Shown here piece by piece: positions 10,730 to 24,300 of a stretch of 64,000 nucleotides of DNA. Under the pieces are notes generated by a model. The model was not told the origin of the DNA. It did not search any database and saw only the letters and a list, made by a program, of their open reading frames with translations. The stretch's first letter is position 1; every line of letters starts with the position of its first letter. A program made the position numbers and the translations under genes. Source of the DNA: Fragum whitleyi (lineage: Eukaryota > Mollusca > Bivalvia > Cardiida > Cardiidae); NCBI GenBank assembly GCA_948146395.1, contig OX411547.1, positions 32,592,614 to 32,656,613 of the forward strand, given 5' to 3'.

Positions 10730-12937
10730 TGATTCGTCTCCAAGCAATAAGCGAATGAATAACTTTTAGAAGTAGTATGGGCAGCTGGTGGCTCAGATGA
10801 AATAGTCCGGCAGAAATATGGCATATTTCAGCTGAACCTGGAAGTAGGGTTCAAAGTTTTTTTCTTGACTGATTCTTGTAGTCAATGCCTTCCCCAACCA
10901 GAATCTGGTTGATGACATCTTGTCATCATTGAGCATTTCGAAAAAATCGAGATGGCAGCCAGGACTATCAAAAATCAAGCCAACGGCTCTATAGATCACT
11001 CTCTTTGTAATATAAAAACGATTTGAGTGGTAATTCTAAAGTTAAGATATTGACCTTAAGCTATGTAACAAATAAGAGCGTAACAAGACATTAGTTATGA
11101 GTATGGAAATCAAGATGGCAGCCAAATCGAATAATAAAAGTTTTTTCAAGTAATTCTCGATTTATGCGAGGTATAAGAATTTAGAAATGCGTTTTAGAGT
11201 TTTCTAAATAAATGTGTTTTAGAGTTTTCTAAATAAACTTTGTAAGCTTGTTTATGACCTCAAGATATCTGACTAGTTACACCTCTTATCTAGTGTTTTG
11301 AAAACCGTCAATTTGAAGATGGCAACCAGGAAATATAACTTTTTATTTCATGCTTAAAGTTTGCAAGATAAACTATTTTCAAGTAGCTAAGATCTAGCCT
11401 ATCAAGAATCTGGATTATGGTGCATATTGATCATGGAATACTTTCAAAAAAGTCAAGATGGCAGCAAAGACCTGTAAAAGTATATACATGTACTTGTAAC
11501 TTATCAATTCATCTAAACTTTATACTTAATTTAACTGATTAGATGCTAATTTGAAGTTTCCTGGTGTAATGAATACCTTGAATGACGATTAGAATAAGTA
11601 GGCAGGTGGCTGCCAAATGGAAAAACTGCTTGATTTATAGTGTAAATAAAGGTGTATATGTTTTTGTAAACATTTGAAGATAGAACTAATTTTTTTCAGA
11701 TAAGTTAATCGGTTTATGATGGTATTGGTCTACTGCCTGAGCAAGTTAGAGAAATTATGGTCTTGCAGTTTGGCAGTCTAGATGGCAGTCTGTTAAGAGA
11801 GTTTATGAATGATAACTATGTGTACCTTAACGATAAGCATGAGAATATGATGATCTCTTTTTCCTATAGCAAAAACTTATCTGCTAAAAATCCGAATCCG
11901 ATCTTATTTTGAAGATGGCAGCCTCGCTGTTTTTTTTCATTTCAGTTATTATCAAATTTATTTGACCTATTGCGACAACGTAGGGAACTTGTTGACAAAA
12001 ATATGTTTGTATAATAATAGTTTATATATGGTTTGACATGACCAGTAAGTTTTAAAAGAACCTTTTAGCTTGCTCATTAAATTCGTCGTTAACAAAATAA
12101 TTGCGTCAATAAAAGTACGGTTTCTAAGAGAATGAAAATGTAACATTGTAGATCACATTTTTAAGCATAAAGCATTCAAATGATCTCAACATAAGTGGGG
12201 GATTTACTGAGACTCGTATTCAATTTTGTTTTATGACATGCAACGTCAAGTAAGTTATCATTTATTTCTATTCTTCCATGTGATTTGAACCTAATGCGTG
12301 ATGCTAAGGTCCATCAGAGGCTTTAATGGCAAGATGTAGACATAAAAGATGATGAGCGCTAGCATATACTCGAATCAACTGTCTGGACTACGGCAACTGT
12401 TCCACAAAGTAGTTACCAATGTATTGTACTTGTAAGTGGTAATGTGACCAAAATTGAATGATGTCAAAGATTTCCGAACCTTTATTGCAAATATAAGACT
12501 AATGATTTCTAACTTTTTTCTTAAAAGTTAGGTGCAGAAACCTACAGCCTTGTCTGAGGTTACAGCCATACACATATTATTGTGTAGTAAATGGTCTATT
12601 GTAGATCCTTACAAATTGATATTAAAGTCTGAAATTACTGTCCTTCAAAATGAATATACATTTAAATATATATCGTGTGGTGCTTTTTATTGTGTTTGAG
12701 TATATAATTGAGTATTAATTTGCAATGACAATATAGAAAAAAATGGTCACTCTCTAAAAATATGTTAGGTTTATGTCTACCGACATAGTCTTGTTATAGG
12801 TGTATTTTTGTTTACTGCTTGATTCAATGATTTTTAAATGGAAATTATAAATATATTTGCTCAATTTGCTTACAACTGTGTTAGCTGGCTCCGTCAATAA
12901 TTAATCCAAGTTGATAATTTCAACACGAACAAAAAGA

Positions 12938-13432
12938 TGAAAACAATTACAACCGTACAGAAAAGCTACAATACTTTTATAAAAATTTCGTATATCAAAT
13001 GCTAACAAATTGAAGATAGGGACTGGCAAAATGGCGCTTTTGATCAAAAACTTTTGACAACATTTAGATGCACTGAATTGCCAATTTTTGGTAATGATTT
13101 GAATATATCAAATAATCATTTTGAGGATGTGAGGTTCGTTCATAAATCCGCATTTTACCAATCAGTGCGCTAATATGAAAACAATTATAGACGTACAGCA
13201 AAGCCACAATACTGTTGCCAAATTGTCATTTTTCAAATGCCATCAAAATGTAGATAAGAATAGACAAGAGTGTGTTTTTGAACAAACACTATTGAAAACT
13301 TTTCGCTGCTATATCCGCACTGAATCACCAATGGTTGGTGACCATTTGAATAAATCAACTGCAATTTCGAAGATGTCAGGTTCGTGCATAAATCAGCAAT
13401 TTGGTCACTCTGCAGCGCTAGTAATTTGCTAG
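12938..13432 (+). repeat. ~236-bp direct duplication inside the fold-back element
   Basis: Two imperfect copies share GATGAAAACAATTA, AGCTACAATACT / AGCCACAATACT, TTGAAAACTTTT-like blocks, GAATTGCCAATTTTTGG / GAATCACCAATGGTTGG, GGATGTGAGGTTCGTTCAT / AGATGTCAGGTTCGTGCAT. The copies are clearly diverged, so the duplication is old. Confidence 0.55.
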
Positions 13433-13840
13433 AAACATTTAGATTGAACAAAGCTTGCAATTGTCGCAACATGACATGTTGGGTGGTTGTGAACATGCAA
13501 TTTAAATTTACCACTAAAAGTTTATTTGTAGTGCTAAATAAGCCTTAGCAGAAGAACAACTTCTTTTCCATTAATAAACATATGTGACTATACATACTGA
13601 TATAGATGTGGTTTGGTAGGTAGGCTACAATGAATCTATCAGAATATTTTTTAAAGAAACTCTGGCGATTATGTAATGACTATCATGAAAATAATATTAA
13701 TAATCTTGAGGGCAACGTAAGATTTCCTTACTAAACTAGCGAAAATAAATGTAATCGGGTAAAAAGAATTATATTCAATTAAAATAACTACGATTTTTCA
13801 CATTATTCATAAAATATTTTTCTGACCGTATTTGACCATA

Positions 13841-13920
13841 TCGATGATTCAGCATGGAACAGTTCGAACTGCCTTAATGTTTATTGGGAGATACAACTGT
13901 TTCGTGCTAACCCATCGATA
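13841..13920. repeat. Hairpin MITE family H1, decayed, nested in fold-back element
   Basis: ATCGATGATTCAGCATGGAACAG pairs with CTGTTTCGTGCTAACCCATCGAT, with several mismatches. Confidence 0.5.
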
Positions 13921-15360
13921 TGAGATGAATATATTTTGTTGTGAAATAATTTTCTCGAAAAGCAAATAGAATTTTATTTTCAAAAACCATGCATGTTAGT
14001 GCTATGCATTATTCACTAAAATACGTATATGTAATGATGTTACAAGTTAGACTTCTATTTAGTTATTCATGTTTATAGGATGTATTGTTGGCTTCCCTTT
14101 TGTCTTTCTGGAAGATCACAATTCAAGTGAAAGGAATTGTCTTCGTATGAACGCATATATTATATTATGAAGTGTCAAAACATTAAAAACAATGAAAATG
14201 CAATATTTATGCAGAATTGGCTGCCATCTTAGTACATAAAAATGCTTTTAAATTGCATATGTAACCTTTCTTATTTCAAAATGATGACCTGTATTTTTAT
14301 AAGAAAATATGAATCATTTTCTAATATAATTATGTAACCTTAAACTTTCTATCAGGTATATAGATTGGCTGCCATCTCGAATGCTATCTACCATTTAAGG
14401 CTTTAATTTTTTAACTAACTTTGAAACTGGCATCAGAACTATAGATGTAGCCACATTTTCTAAAATCCCGATTAAAACACAATTAACTTAAAATCTTCTC
14501 TTTCCCGGCTGCCATCTTCAAATCAAGAGTTTACGTAACAATAAATGAGAGTTATCCATTGCCTGGTATTTAGAAGGTATAAAACCACTCGCAAATGTTG
14601 ACTGAAGAAGCCCTAAAATCCTTTCATAAGATTCTAAGGTCACATGGGTCAAGAAATACTTTAAATGCCATTTAATAATTAGATTTGGCTGCCATCTTGA
14701 CTACCATACGAATTTCTAATTTCATAACATGTATTAATTATGTCATATACTTTTAATCTCGAACTTAAACAGCAAATACTACACACAAAAAAACATTTAA
14801 AAGGTCGTCTTTGTGATCTGCCGAGCTGTTGGCGTAACATTCGATAGTCCTGGCTGCCATCTTGATTTTCTCAAAATGCTCAATGATGACAAGATGTCAT
14901 CAGCCAGATTCTGGTTCAGGATGACCTTAGCTACAAGAATCAGTCAAGAAAAAAACTTTGAACCCTACTTCCGGGTCAAGCTAGATATCTGCCGGACTAA
15001 AATGCTCTTTTTGTATTGGTGTGAGAGATGATAGAAAATCTTGGGAAGGTACATCAGCCGTGACAATATGACTGCAATACTGTTGACAGAAGCGTTAAAC
15101 CCAATAAAACCCAACAAAACAGAGCCAAGAACTGATAAAAAAAGCTTGACCTTTTGTTCAAAGATCGAAAGCTAAGAATCCTATTACAAATTATATTTCA
15201 GGTGAGAATTTTTAACAAAAGTACACTCTGACGTCATAATTGATGAGCAAATGGCTACAACCCACAGTCAAAAGGCAGTGTAATGGTTTCTACAGTGTGA
15301 TCCTACAATGGTTTGTTTGGTCCACATGAACACAAAATATTGCAGTTTGTTTGGTAATCA

Positions 15361-15385
15361 TCAGTCTTCATCCACTGACTCATAT
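15361..15385 (-). CDS. LZTFL1: LZTFL1 exon 11 (C-terminus and stop)
   Basis: A 25-base coding end: the final residue-completing base, then YESVDED and TGA. The acceptor is TTATTTTCAG. The ending matches human YEPED-stop, which is why the in-frame TAG just past the exon 10 splice site was rejected as the true stop. A polyadenylation signal close downstream was not found. Confidence 0.85.
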
Positions 15386-18300
15386 CTGAAAATAATAAGA
15401 TATAGAGGATAATTGTTTGTTTAAGTGTAAGATCTATTTATATTTCATTGAGTGAACAACAAAAGCTATATTTTCATGAGTGGCATTAATCGATCTTACT
15501 CGAAAAACAAATGATTATTCTATTTCTTTAATGCAAAAATGAGAAAAAATGTGAATTTTCTAGGACATATTTTCGTAAAGCGCGTTATTTTGCGCGTGAC
15601 TGCTATGCAACGTTTATTGTGACGTCACTTATTTTGCCCCGCATAGATGACGTCAGATAGGATTAAATGCACAAAAGCATGGTATAAGTTTTTGATAATT
15701 TCACTGCTTTTGCGGTGAGTTTATCAAGTGATAATCTACCATTATTTCTCGATAAACCACCGAAAAGCATTAAAGAAGTGTTTAACATTCACTTATGACC
15801 CTATAGTGGCATTTTTTTTTAAAAAGTATTACCCTGATAAAAATCTTCATCTTCAGTTCTCTGATAATCTTGAAGATCATAACCAGAACATTAATGGGTA
15901 CGATGTATTTAAGAAACCTTGAATTTACAGGCCATTTGATAATCTAATGTTTCATAATTGATTTAACTTCAAGGTTATGAATAAGGACGTTCTCAATTTG
16001 CATAAAAAATAAACCCTGCATTCAGGATGACAAAACAGTGCAAACAGTTTTCTAATTATACCCCGCTTTGCATGTGCACTTGTGTGCAAAGCAGGGAATA
16101 ATTGGCAAATTATTTAGCCTGTTCAAATCAAAGTATAAAAGTGGATTTCTTCAACAGAAGTCCTTTGGAAGTTACATCAATCAAGAGACCTTATTTAATG
16201 GAATAATAAAGATAAAGCTTTAAACCTTTTCATGCCATGTTCTATGGTATCAATACACAATTAAAATAAAGACCACCTACTTTCCTAATCTCTTTCTGAG
16301 GTCCTTCAATGTTTCATTTTTCTTCATCAACATTTGTTTGAGGTTTTTGAATGGTGCTGTCTGACTAACTTTCTTTTCTAACTCCTGCAAAATCAAATAT
16401 CAATAAGGGATGAATAAGACTATTGATTTAAATGAGGTATGAAACTAAAGACATAATCATGCTGTATTGATTTACGAGGCAGGTTCATACATAAGTGTGA
16501 TAAGACTTTTAGTTTCAAACTATGAAATCAACAAAAACTCTCTTAATATCTTGTAAAACAAGTGCATGTCGCATTGCGATGCAATACAGGAGTCCCCCAC
16601 TGGATAACAAAAAATCCTTTCTTATAATATATCTCCTACTTACTAGATTTATAACTGTATACAAAATTTGAAGTTGCTAGCACATTAGGTTTTGAACAAA
16701 ATGTCCTAAACAAAAAAAGAGTAAAAACAACCAATGGCAAAAACTCCAAAAGTGGGCGGAGAAGAATGATTCTTGTACATGCCACTTGTCCTCAATGAGA
16801 TCTATAAGTGTACCAAGTTTGAATTTGCTAGAACTGATGGCTCAGGAGATATGGTCCGGACAAAAATGTCTGGATAAAAAACAACAATGGACTGTCTAAA
16901 AAAGTGGATGTGGCAGAGTAACAGTTCTTGTGCATTACACTTCTTCTCAATGAGATCTACCAGTGTACAAAGTTTGAAGTTGCTAGGGCTTATGGTTTAG
17001 GAGATAAGTGCGGGACAAAAATGTAAGGATAGAAACAACAAAAGGGCAATATCTCAAAAAGTGGACATGGCAGAATGACAGTTCTTGCACATGACACTTG
17101 TCCTCAATGATATGTATAAGTGTAGCAAGTTTGAAGTTTCTAGCACTTATGGTTTAGGAGATATGTTCCGGACAAAAATGTAAAGGTAAAAACAACAAAG
17201 GGAAATAACTAAAAAAAAGTGGGTGTGGCAGAGTAACAGTTCTTGTACATGACACTTGTCCTCAATGAGATCTATACTTGTACAAAGTTTAAAGTTGCTA
17301 GCACACATAGTTTAGGAGATATGATCCGGACAAGAATGTAAGGGTAAAAACAACAAAGGGCAATAACTCAAAAAGTGGGTGTGGCAGAGTTATAGATCTT
17401 AATTATGACACTTCTCCTCAATGAGATCTATAAGTGTACAAAGTTTGAAGTTGCTAACACAAATAGTTTAGGAGATATGTTCCGGACAAAAATGTAAAGG
17501 TAAAAACAACAAAGGGAAATAACTAAAAAAAGTGGGTGTGGCAGAGTAACAGTTCTTGTACATGACACTTGTCCTCAATGAGATCTATACTTGTACAAAG
17601 TTTGAAGTTGCTAGCACACATAGTTAAGGAGAAATGTTCTGGACAAGAATGTAAGGCTAAAAACAACAAAGGGCAATAACTCAAAAAGTGGGTGTGGCAG
17701 AGTTATAGATCTTGAACATGACACTTCTCCTCAATGAGATCTATAAGTGTACAAAGTTTGAAGTTGCTAGCACACATAGTTTAGGAGATATGTTCCGGAC
17801 AAGAATGTAAGGCTAAAAACAACAAAGGGCAATAACTCAAAAAGTGGGTGTGGCAGAGTTATGGATCTTGAACATGACACTTCTCCTCAATGAGATCTAT
17901 AAGTGTACAAAGTTTGAAGTTGCTAGCACACATAGTTTAGGAGATATGTTCCGGACAAGAATGTAAGGGTAAAAACAACAAAGGGCAATAACTCAAAAAG
18001 TGGGCGTGGCAGAGTAATGGTTTTTGAACATGACACTTCTCCTCAATGAGATCTATAAGTGTACCAAGTTTGAAGTTGCTAGCACATATGGTTTAGAAGA
18101 TATAGCCCAGACAAAAGTGTGACGGACAGACGGACAGATGGACGGATGGACGGACGGAGAGACAGAATTGAGCAAACCTATAGTCCCCCAACCGGTAACC
18201 GGTGGGGGACTAAAAATATCACAATGTAAAAATGTGAAAAGTCTGTCAATAATGAAACCAATTTTTCGGGACAACCTTTTGCAGAAGCTTTAAAAATACC

Positions 18301-21300
18301 ATGCCACAGCAATTTCATTACAAACGCCTTTTAATCCTATACCTTGAGTAATATCACAAAATGCTTACAATATGAGCACAGTCATGATAAGGGACATTCT
18401 GTCAAAGTTTCAAGCAAATCTGCCTGTTATAGAAAAAGTTTTGTCAAGAGCCCAAGATATGGGCTATAGATGGACAGACAGACACCCTGAGAATATGATG
18501 CCCATAAACAACCACCTTTGGCAATGTTAAATGAAAACTTTGTTTGAATTGTTTTAAAATCTAGCACTTATAGAATTCAATATTTCTTTTAAAAATCAAG
18601 CATACAAATAAATCAGGTTTTAAAAACAACAAACAGGTTGTATAGACAAAGATCAGACCGCACAAATGTGCAGTCTGATCTGTGTCCATACCACATACAA
18701 AATCAGGAATTTCATAGATTCAACATGATAATTGATACTCAAACTTTACCTTTTCTGCCATCTCAAGCATGTCTCTGACCCGTAATAATTCATGTTTCGT
18801 GTCTGTCAAATCTTTTTCCATACCTGGGTTACTACTACTCTTTCCCTTTAAAAATGAAAAAAGATATTATAATATGTCCTACGTCGCAGGAGTGAAATAA
18901 ACCCATTGAATATTTTTGATATTACACGGATGTTATTACACTTTGCAAATGAGCTAAGAACGTTATATTTTTGTTGCAAAAATGACATTGTGATTTTGAT
19001 GACATCAATTTGCAAACGGCATTTAATTTTCGCGGAATAACTTAATATATAGATATCAAGAATTTCCTCGATTTATTGCAAAAATTCAGGTCATATTACA
19101 AATAGAAGACAAATTTTGCGTTTATTTAATACCAAATTTATTAAACTCGTCATCTAAAACAGATAAAAACTCGGCACAGCCTCGTTATATCTGTTTATAG
19201 ATGACTCGTTTAATAAATTCCGTCACCACTCATTCAATATTCTCTATTTATACCCTTCCACATGAAAAAAAGACATTTTCTCAACAGATATTACCTGCAA
19301 GTACATGTATCATCGTTCTTTAGTTCAATGATATTCTTTTGAGCTCAAACTTTTTTTCATACACTATGTTCAAAGTTTTGACATAAAATTTTACATTAAA
19401 AGCCAAACCTTATTTACTGAATACTATTGAGTACCTGTAAAATTAACTAGACTGTCGCAAAGCAAACAAATACACTCCTACAAGTACTTGACAATAATGA
19501 AAAGCCGTTTTCCATCAAAGGGCAATACTGTAAACGGGGTAATTTTGGCGGTGGTTTTATTTTGGCTATATTGGCGGTTAAGCTAAAATGCGCCAAATTT
19601 AATCCACCGCCAATATTTTTCATTATAAAAAGAGATTTTTTTTAACTATGATGGATATGAAATCTTTTCATTTTAGTCAATGTTGATTAAATTTATGTCA
19701 AAGATATGCAGACTATACTTATTCAAATTGGAATAAGAAAATCTGCTGACAACGTAGACACTTCGACGGGTAAGCGCAATACGATTGTAAGTGCCTATAA
19801 ATAATAGGCACTTACAATTGTATTGCGCTGAACCCTCATTTTCAAGATTCCAGATCCAAGTTGGTTGATACACTGTAATGAAAATCACAGCGAAAAAGTG
19901 TGAAAACATATACACGCGTTTTAACTATAACAAAAGGTGTGAAAACAAACTATTGTTAAGTTTGTAGAAAGTTGACATTACTCTAGAAATTGACTTTCTT
20001 TTACTCCCGTTATTTTGAACGACGAAAAAATGAAATATAGATAAAGCGTTTTAATTTGGCGTTTAAGTCAGATGCGCCAAAATAAATCACCGCCAATTAA
20101 TCGTAATCGAAAAACCGCCAAATGTGGACACCGCCAATATAAAGCCGTTTACAGTAACTGTTAAAAGTCAATGGATTATAACTAGGGATGGGAACGAGTA
20201 TTTGATTCATCGAGTACTCAATTGAACATCCGATTATGGATTAACAATTTCACTAGTCAATTAATCGGTAACAAAATGAAATCGTAGGAAATTCCATTCC
20301 AACAACTTTTTTTTCATATTTTCTCGAAATATCCATCTTTCATAGGGCAGTACACTTTTCCCTTTTCGCTCCCAGTCTGTAGGACCCATTGGTCCTTTGG
20401 CTTATAGGTCCACCTTTATAATACCAGGTCTTCCCTGGAATCTATATTTACTGAGCCATTTAACAATTCATCTATTCTATTGTAAGGAAGATATTGTAGT
20501 GAAAGGTGAAATTGCTTATGACAAGCAAATTTATTCATTTCTCACAATTTCTTCCTTGTGGAAATAAAAAATTTAAATGGAAAGAAGCAACACTTTTGTA
20601 AATCGCAAGGTTTAGAAATAATGTTGGCTAACGACAATAGGCCTGAAGGACTTGCAACATAGCAACTTCTGCCAGTCCTCCCTGAAATCCACAGGTCTCA
20701 GGCCCAATGACTGGTGCTAGCGTGGATTCCTGATGTATAAGAGGTCAGTTGAAAGAAAAATTCTATTAAAATTTCACCGAAATCAAATGGAACAAGAAGG
20801 TCATTGACCGTAATGGGTTTATCTGAGGCATTGTTTACTAAGGTTGCAAGATGCAATTAATCCTAAATTTAATATAAGCAAGCAAATCACCATGTTTATA
20901 CACCCAATTTGAGAATTGACCATATGTCCTAGTTTATATATCCTTTGATCCAATTTTCCACTGCACAAAGATATCATGTAGATAAACATTCTGCCACAAT
21001 TTCAAGTCGTTTGAGCTAATAAGTGTGGTGTCTACAGTGCACACAAGTTTTTCAATGATTTGTCTCCATGACCTAGTTTTTTAACCCAACTTAACCCAAT
21101 TTGAAAACTCATCCAAGATGTTGTATAGACAAATGTTCTGACCAAATTTCAAGATATTTAGATGGCTCAGTGCGAAACAGTTGTAACTCCGTATATGTTT
21201 ATAGGGAGTTACAACCATTTCACCATGAGCCATCCAATTTTGAGCCAAAAATGTGGCCTCAAGAGTGCACACAAGGTTTTTTCAAGATTTGACTCCTTGA

Positions 21301-24300
21301 CCCCATTTTTTGACCTAAAAAGTAAGAGTAGAAGATCATGCCAATATGACTGTGTGTATATTTATGATAGAGAAAATTGAATCAGACTGTTTCTAGTGTA
21401 TTTACCTTGTCTTTATCTAGCTCAGCTTGCAATAAGGCCATTTTTCTCTTTAATTCATCTGATTGTCCACTCTACAACAAGTAATGAAAAATGGTTACAC
21501 AATGCACAAATATAGTCAACATTGAAAATTCATAAGCTCACAGGCACAACATATTTAGGGGTCAGCACAAAACTATTATAAGTGCCTATAAATCTATAGG
21601 CACTTACAATGGTTTTGTGCTGTCCCATCGATATCTCTTGTACAAAGCTTTTTTTTCCTTTTACAAAAATTAATTTTAAAAAGATTTTTCTTAGATAAAC
21701 ATATTGCAATTTTACAATTCTTTGCTTGTCGGTAAAAAGATTCTTACATATACGTCTGTATATTTCATTTTTCATCATTTTACAAATAAATTTGGTTAAT
21801 TTGAAAAGGCTACTTTTAATACAAAATCACAAATTTAGCTAATCTTTGAGATACAATCACTTGTTTTCAACTAACTTCACTGGTAAAACACTGAAAAAAT
21901 ATTCAATCTGTAATTTCCTCTTTGATTTCCCGTCAGCATTTTGTTTTTCCAAATCATACCAGTCAAAAGTTTCTCTGGAATCAATAAAGGAAATAAAAAT
22001 AGGACCAATATTTTATTTCTGTACTAGAATTGCCTTATCTATGGCTTCTAAATGTTTATATTTTTTATTTAAATCTGAAATTCAAAATTTTCTTTCACAC
22101 ATTTCTGCTGTTGTCTTACCATACTAGTATTTCTAAGTTGAGCCTGTGTTCTTGCTAAATCTTCTTCAAGCTGTTGTCTTTCTCTGCCTGATAAACCAAC
22201 CTGTAAGTAACAGAAAGCTGCTGTCAATCAAAGAATCTATATTATTTGCTATATTAATTTACTTCTTTAAATGTCTCCTTTATTTCTTTATAAGAGATTC
22301 ATATGAAATATGAATCTCTTATAAAAATATGAGGAAGACAATTATTACTTAAACATTTATAATTTGAAGCAGTACTGAAAATTTAAAGGGTCAAAATTAA
22401 GGATTTAGAATTTTTGGTTTTTTCGATTATCCAGGGTCAAAACCCGTCTTTAGGGTCAACCACAAGCTCTGACAATATGATATCCAAATAAGTTATATTC
22501 TTACTACTTTGATTGAAATACTTGCAGATGAGTTTATACATCTATCTTTTCTACCTAGGCCTACCATGAAAGTGTTAAAAACTTCACATATTTTCTTTTT
22601 TCTTTCAGTTACACTCTCTTTCAGTAATATCCTACAAAATTGTTCAACTCTGACTTATACATGTATAATCATTTTGTCCAGCACAAGGTTAATGACTGAT
22701 TTTCACATGAGCAACAGCCTTCATTGACAAATTACACAATATCAACAAGAACTACATGCAAGGAAAATATGTAGATGAATGAACAATGATGCCGATACAT
22801 TCAATTTTGAGCACTAGCTCAATTCTTATGTAGTCACAGTAATGATCATTTTTCTCTTCTAAAGTAGGAAGAAGAACAGATAAAAAAAATATAAATGTAA
22901 AACATACCCCTGATTGCAACTTTGTCAATTGTTCTCTAAATTTTTCATTTTCTTGTTCTAATTCATCTATTTTCTGAAATGAACAAATGTGTATGTAAAG
23001 AATTACGCAATGTATTTTTATTTTATCTCATACAACATGTGAATGATTGATTAAATGAGGTTCAACACCACTTTCAACATTATTGCAATGATATTGTGGA
23101 GGCTGGTGTACATATCCATGGCTTCATATTGTTTCTCACACCAGTACAACCGTTTTATTCAAACCACCCTACTTAGACATGCTACTGGTAACTAGTATTT
23201 GCCAATTGGTGGGAGAGAAATGAAGCTTGTTATAATGATTTTTGTCAAATGTTGGATGAAAGATGGCCAAGCTTGGAATTAAAACCAAGGATCCTGGGAT
23301 TGAAAACCCAATATTGTACCCTTTGACCAGCCAGATTCAGCCATACAACATTAGCAAAGGTATCAAAGTATTAAATTGTTGGAGTCATCAATCAGGTCTA
23401 TCATATCTGAGTGCATTTCTTCATTTTCAACTTATCTGAATTTTCTTGAAACAAGCAATTTTTTTCACATTTTTTTTACAATCTTTGATAATGCAAAGGA
23501 CATTCCCTTCTTGGCAATCATTTACAAAGATACTTTTTAACCCTCTTCATGACATTATACTGCTGTACACAAAGCTTTGGCATACTGTAGGACTAACATC
23601 GGCTTTCACTGACATGCAGTCTGATCTTAGCCTGCTTTCAACGGAATTAATGTGCAAAAACTAACAAGCCAAAGTGGTTGAACTATCACTAGTATTGGCA
23701 ATTTGGTTAAAACAAAATTTAATCAGTTGGGAAAATACGGACTTATATTGTAACTTTTATCTTTTTACATTTATCAATATTTGTTGTCTGGAAACAGTTT
23801 TAAGAATAATTTGGATCTGAATGACATTTCAAACAATTTCATGACTTCTGTGTGTGATGGACAGACTTTGAGAAGCCTGAAAGTAATTTACCATTTGAGA
23901 CAAGGATAGCAGGTCTATATCTATCTATTAAGCACATAGTGAAGATGCTGATCAGGCTGTGCTGATGCACAGGCTGATCTGAGTCTTACCATAGTGCACA
24001 TTGATGGCTCAGTGCAAAATAGTTTTAACTGCCAATAAACATAAAGGCAGTTTTACAAAAGTTTCACGCTGAGCCATGGACATGAAAAAACTTTTGGAAT
24101 TGTCACATACAGACTCATTTAAGGCATCACTACAAACCCTATAGAGTAAGGCTGTTCCTCCTGACTCATTCATTGGTCCTAATTTGACATGTTTTAACAT
24201 AGACTGGAAATCTGTATCTCTTTTGGTTCCTGCAAATTGCTTCTCTTCAAACTCTGCTATCTGGTCTAAAACTTCTCTATAAAACAAGACAGCTATAATG

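Larger units (their letters stand above)
10803..14999. mobile_element. 4.2-kb fold-back element with inverted arrays of AAGATGGCAGCC units
   Basis: Termini TAGTCCGGCAG (10803) and CTGCCGGACTA (14989-14999) are perfect inverted repeats. The next 200 bp on each side are also inverted copies of each other, including TCATCATTGAGCATTT / AAATGCTCAATGATGA. Both flanks carry spaced AAGATGGCAGCC-type motifs, six on the left and five on the right in opposite orientation. The central 2 kb holds a direct duplication of about 236 bp (AAAACAATTACAACCGTACAG at 12941; AAAACAATTATAGACGTACAG at 13176). Small ORFs in each terminus mirror each other because of the inversion and are not genes. No transposase was recognised and no clear target duplication was found. 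Confidence 0.7.

Noticed and set aside
10793..15031. Two similar small ORFs (10793-10999 minus, 14813-15031 plus) as a duplicated gene
   Set aside because: They are the inverted terminal repeats of the fold-back element. The similarity is explained by the inversion, and no domain is present.
15590..15660. TGACGTCA words as a cAMP-responsive promoter of a gene
   Set aside because: They lie in LZTFL1 intron 10 among transposon-like palindromes, with no gene start nearby.
16276..16281. TAG just after LZTFL1 exon 10 as the stop codon
   Set aside because: It overlaps the donor GTAGGT. Splicing to 15385 gives YESVDED-stop, which matches the conserved C-terminus.
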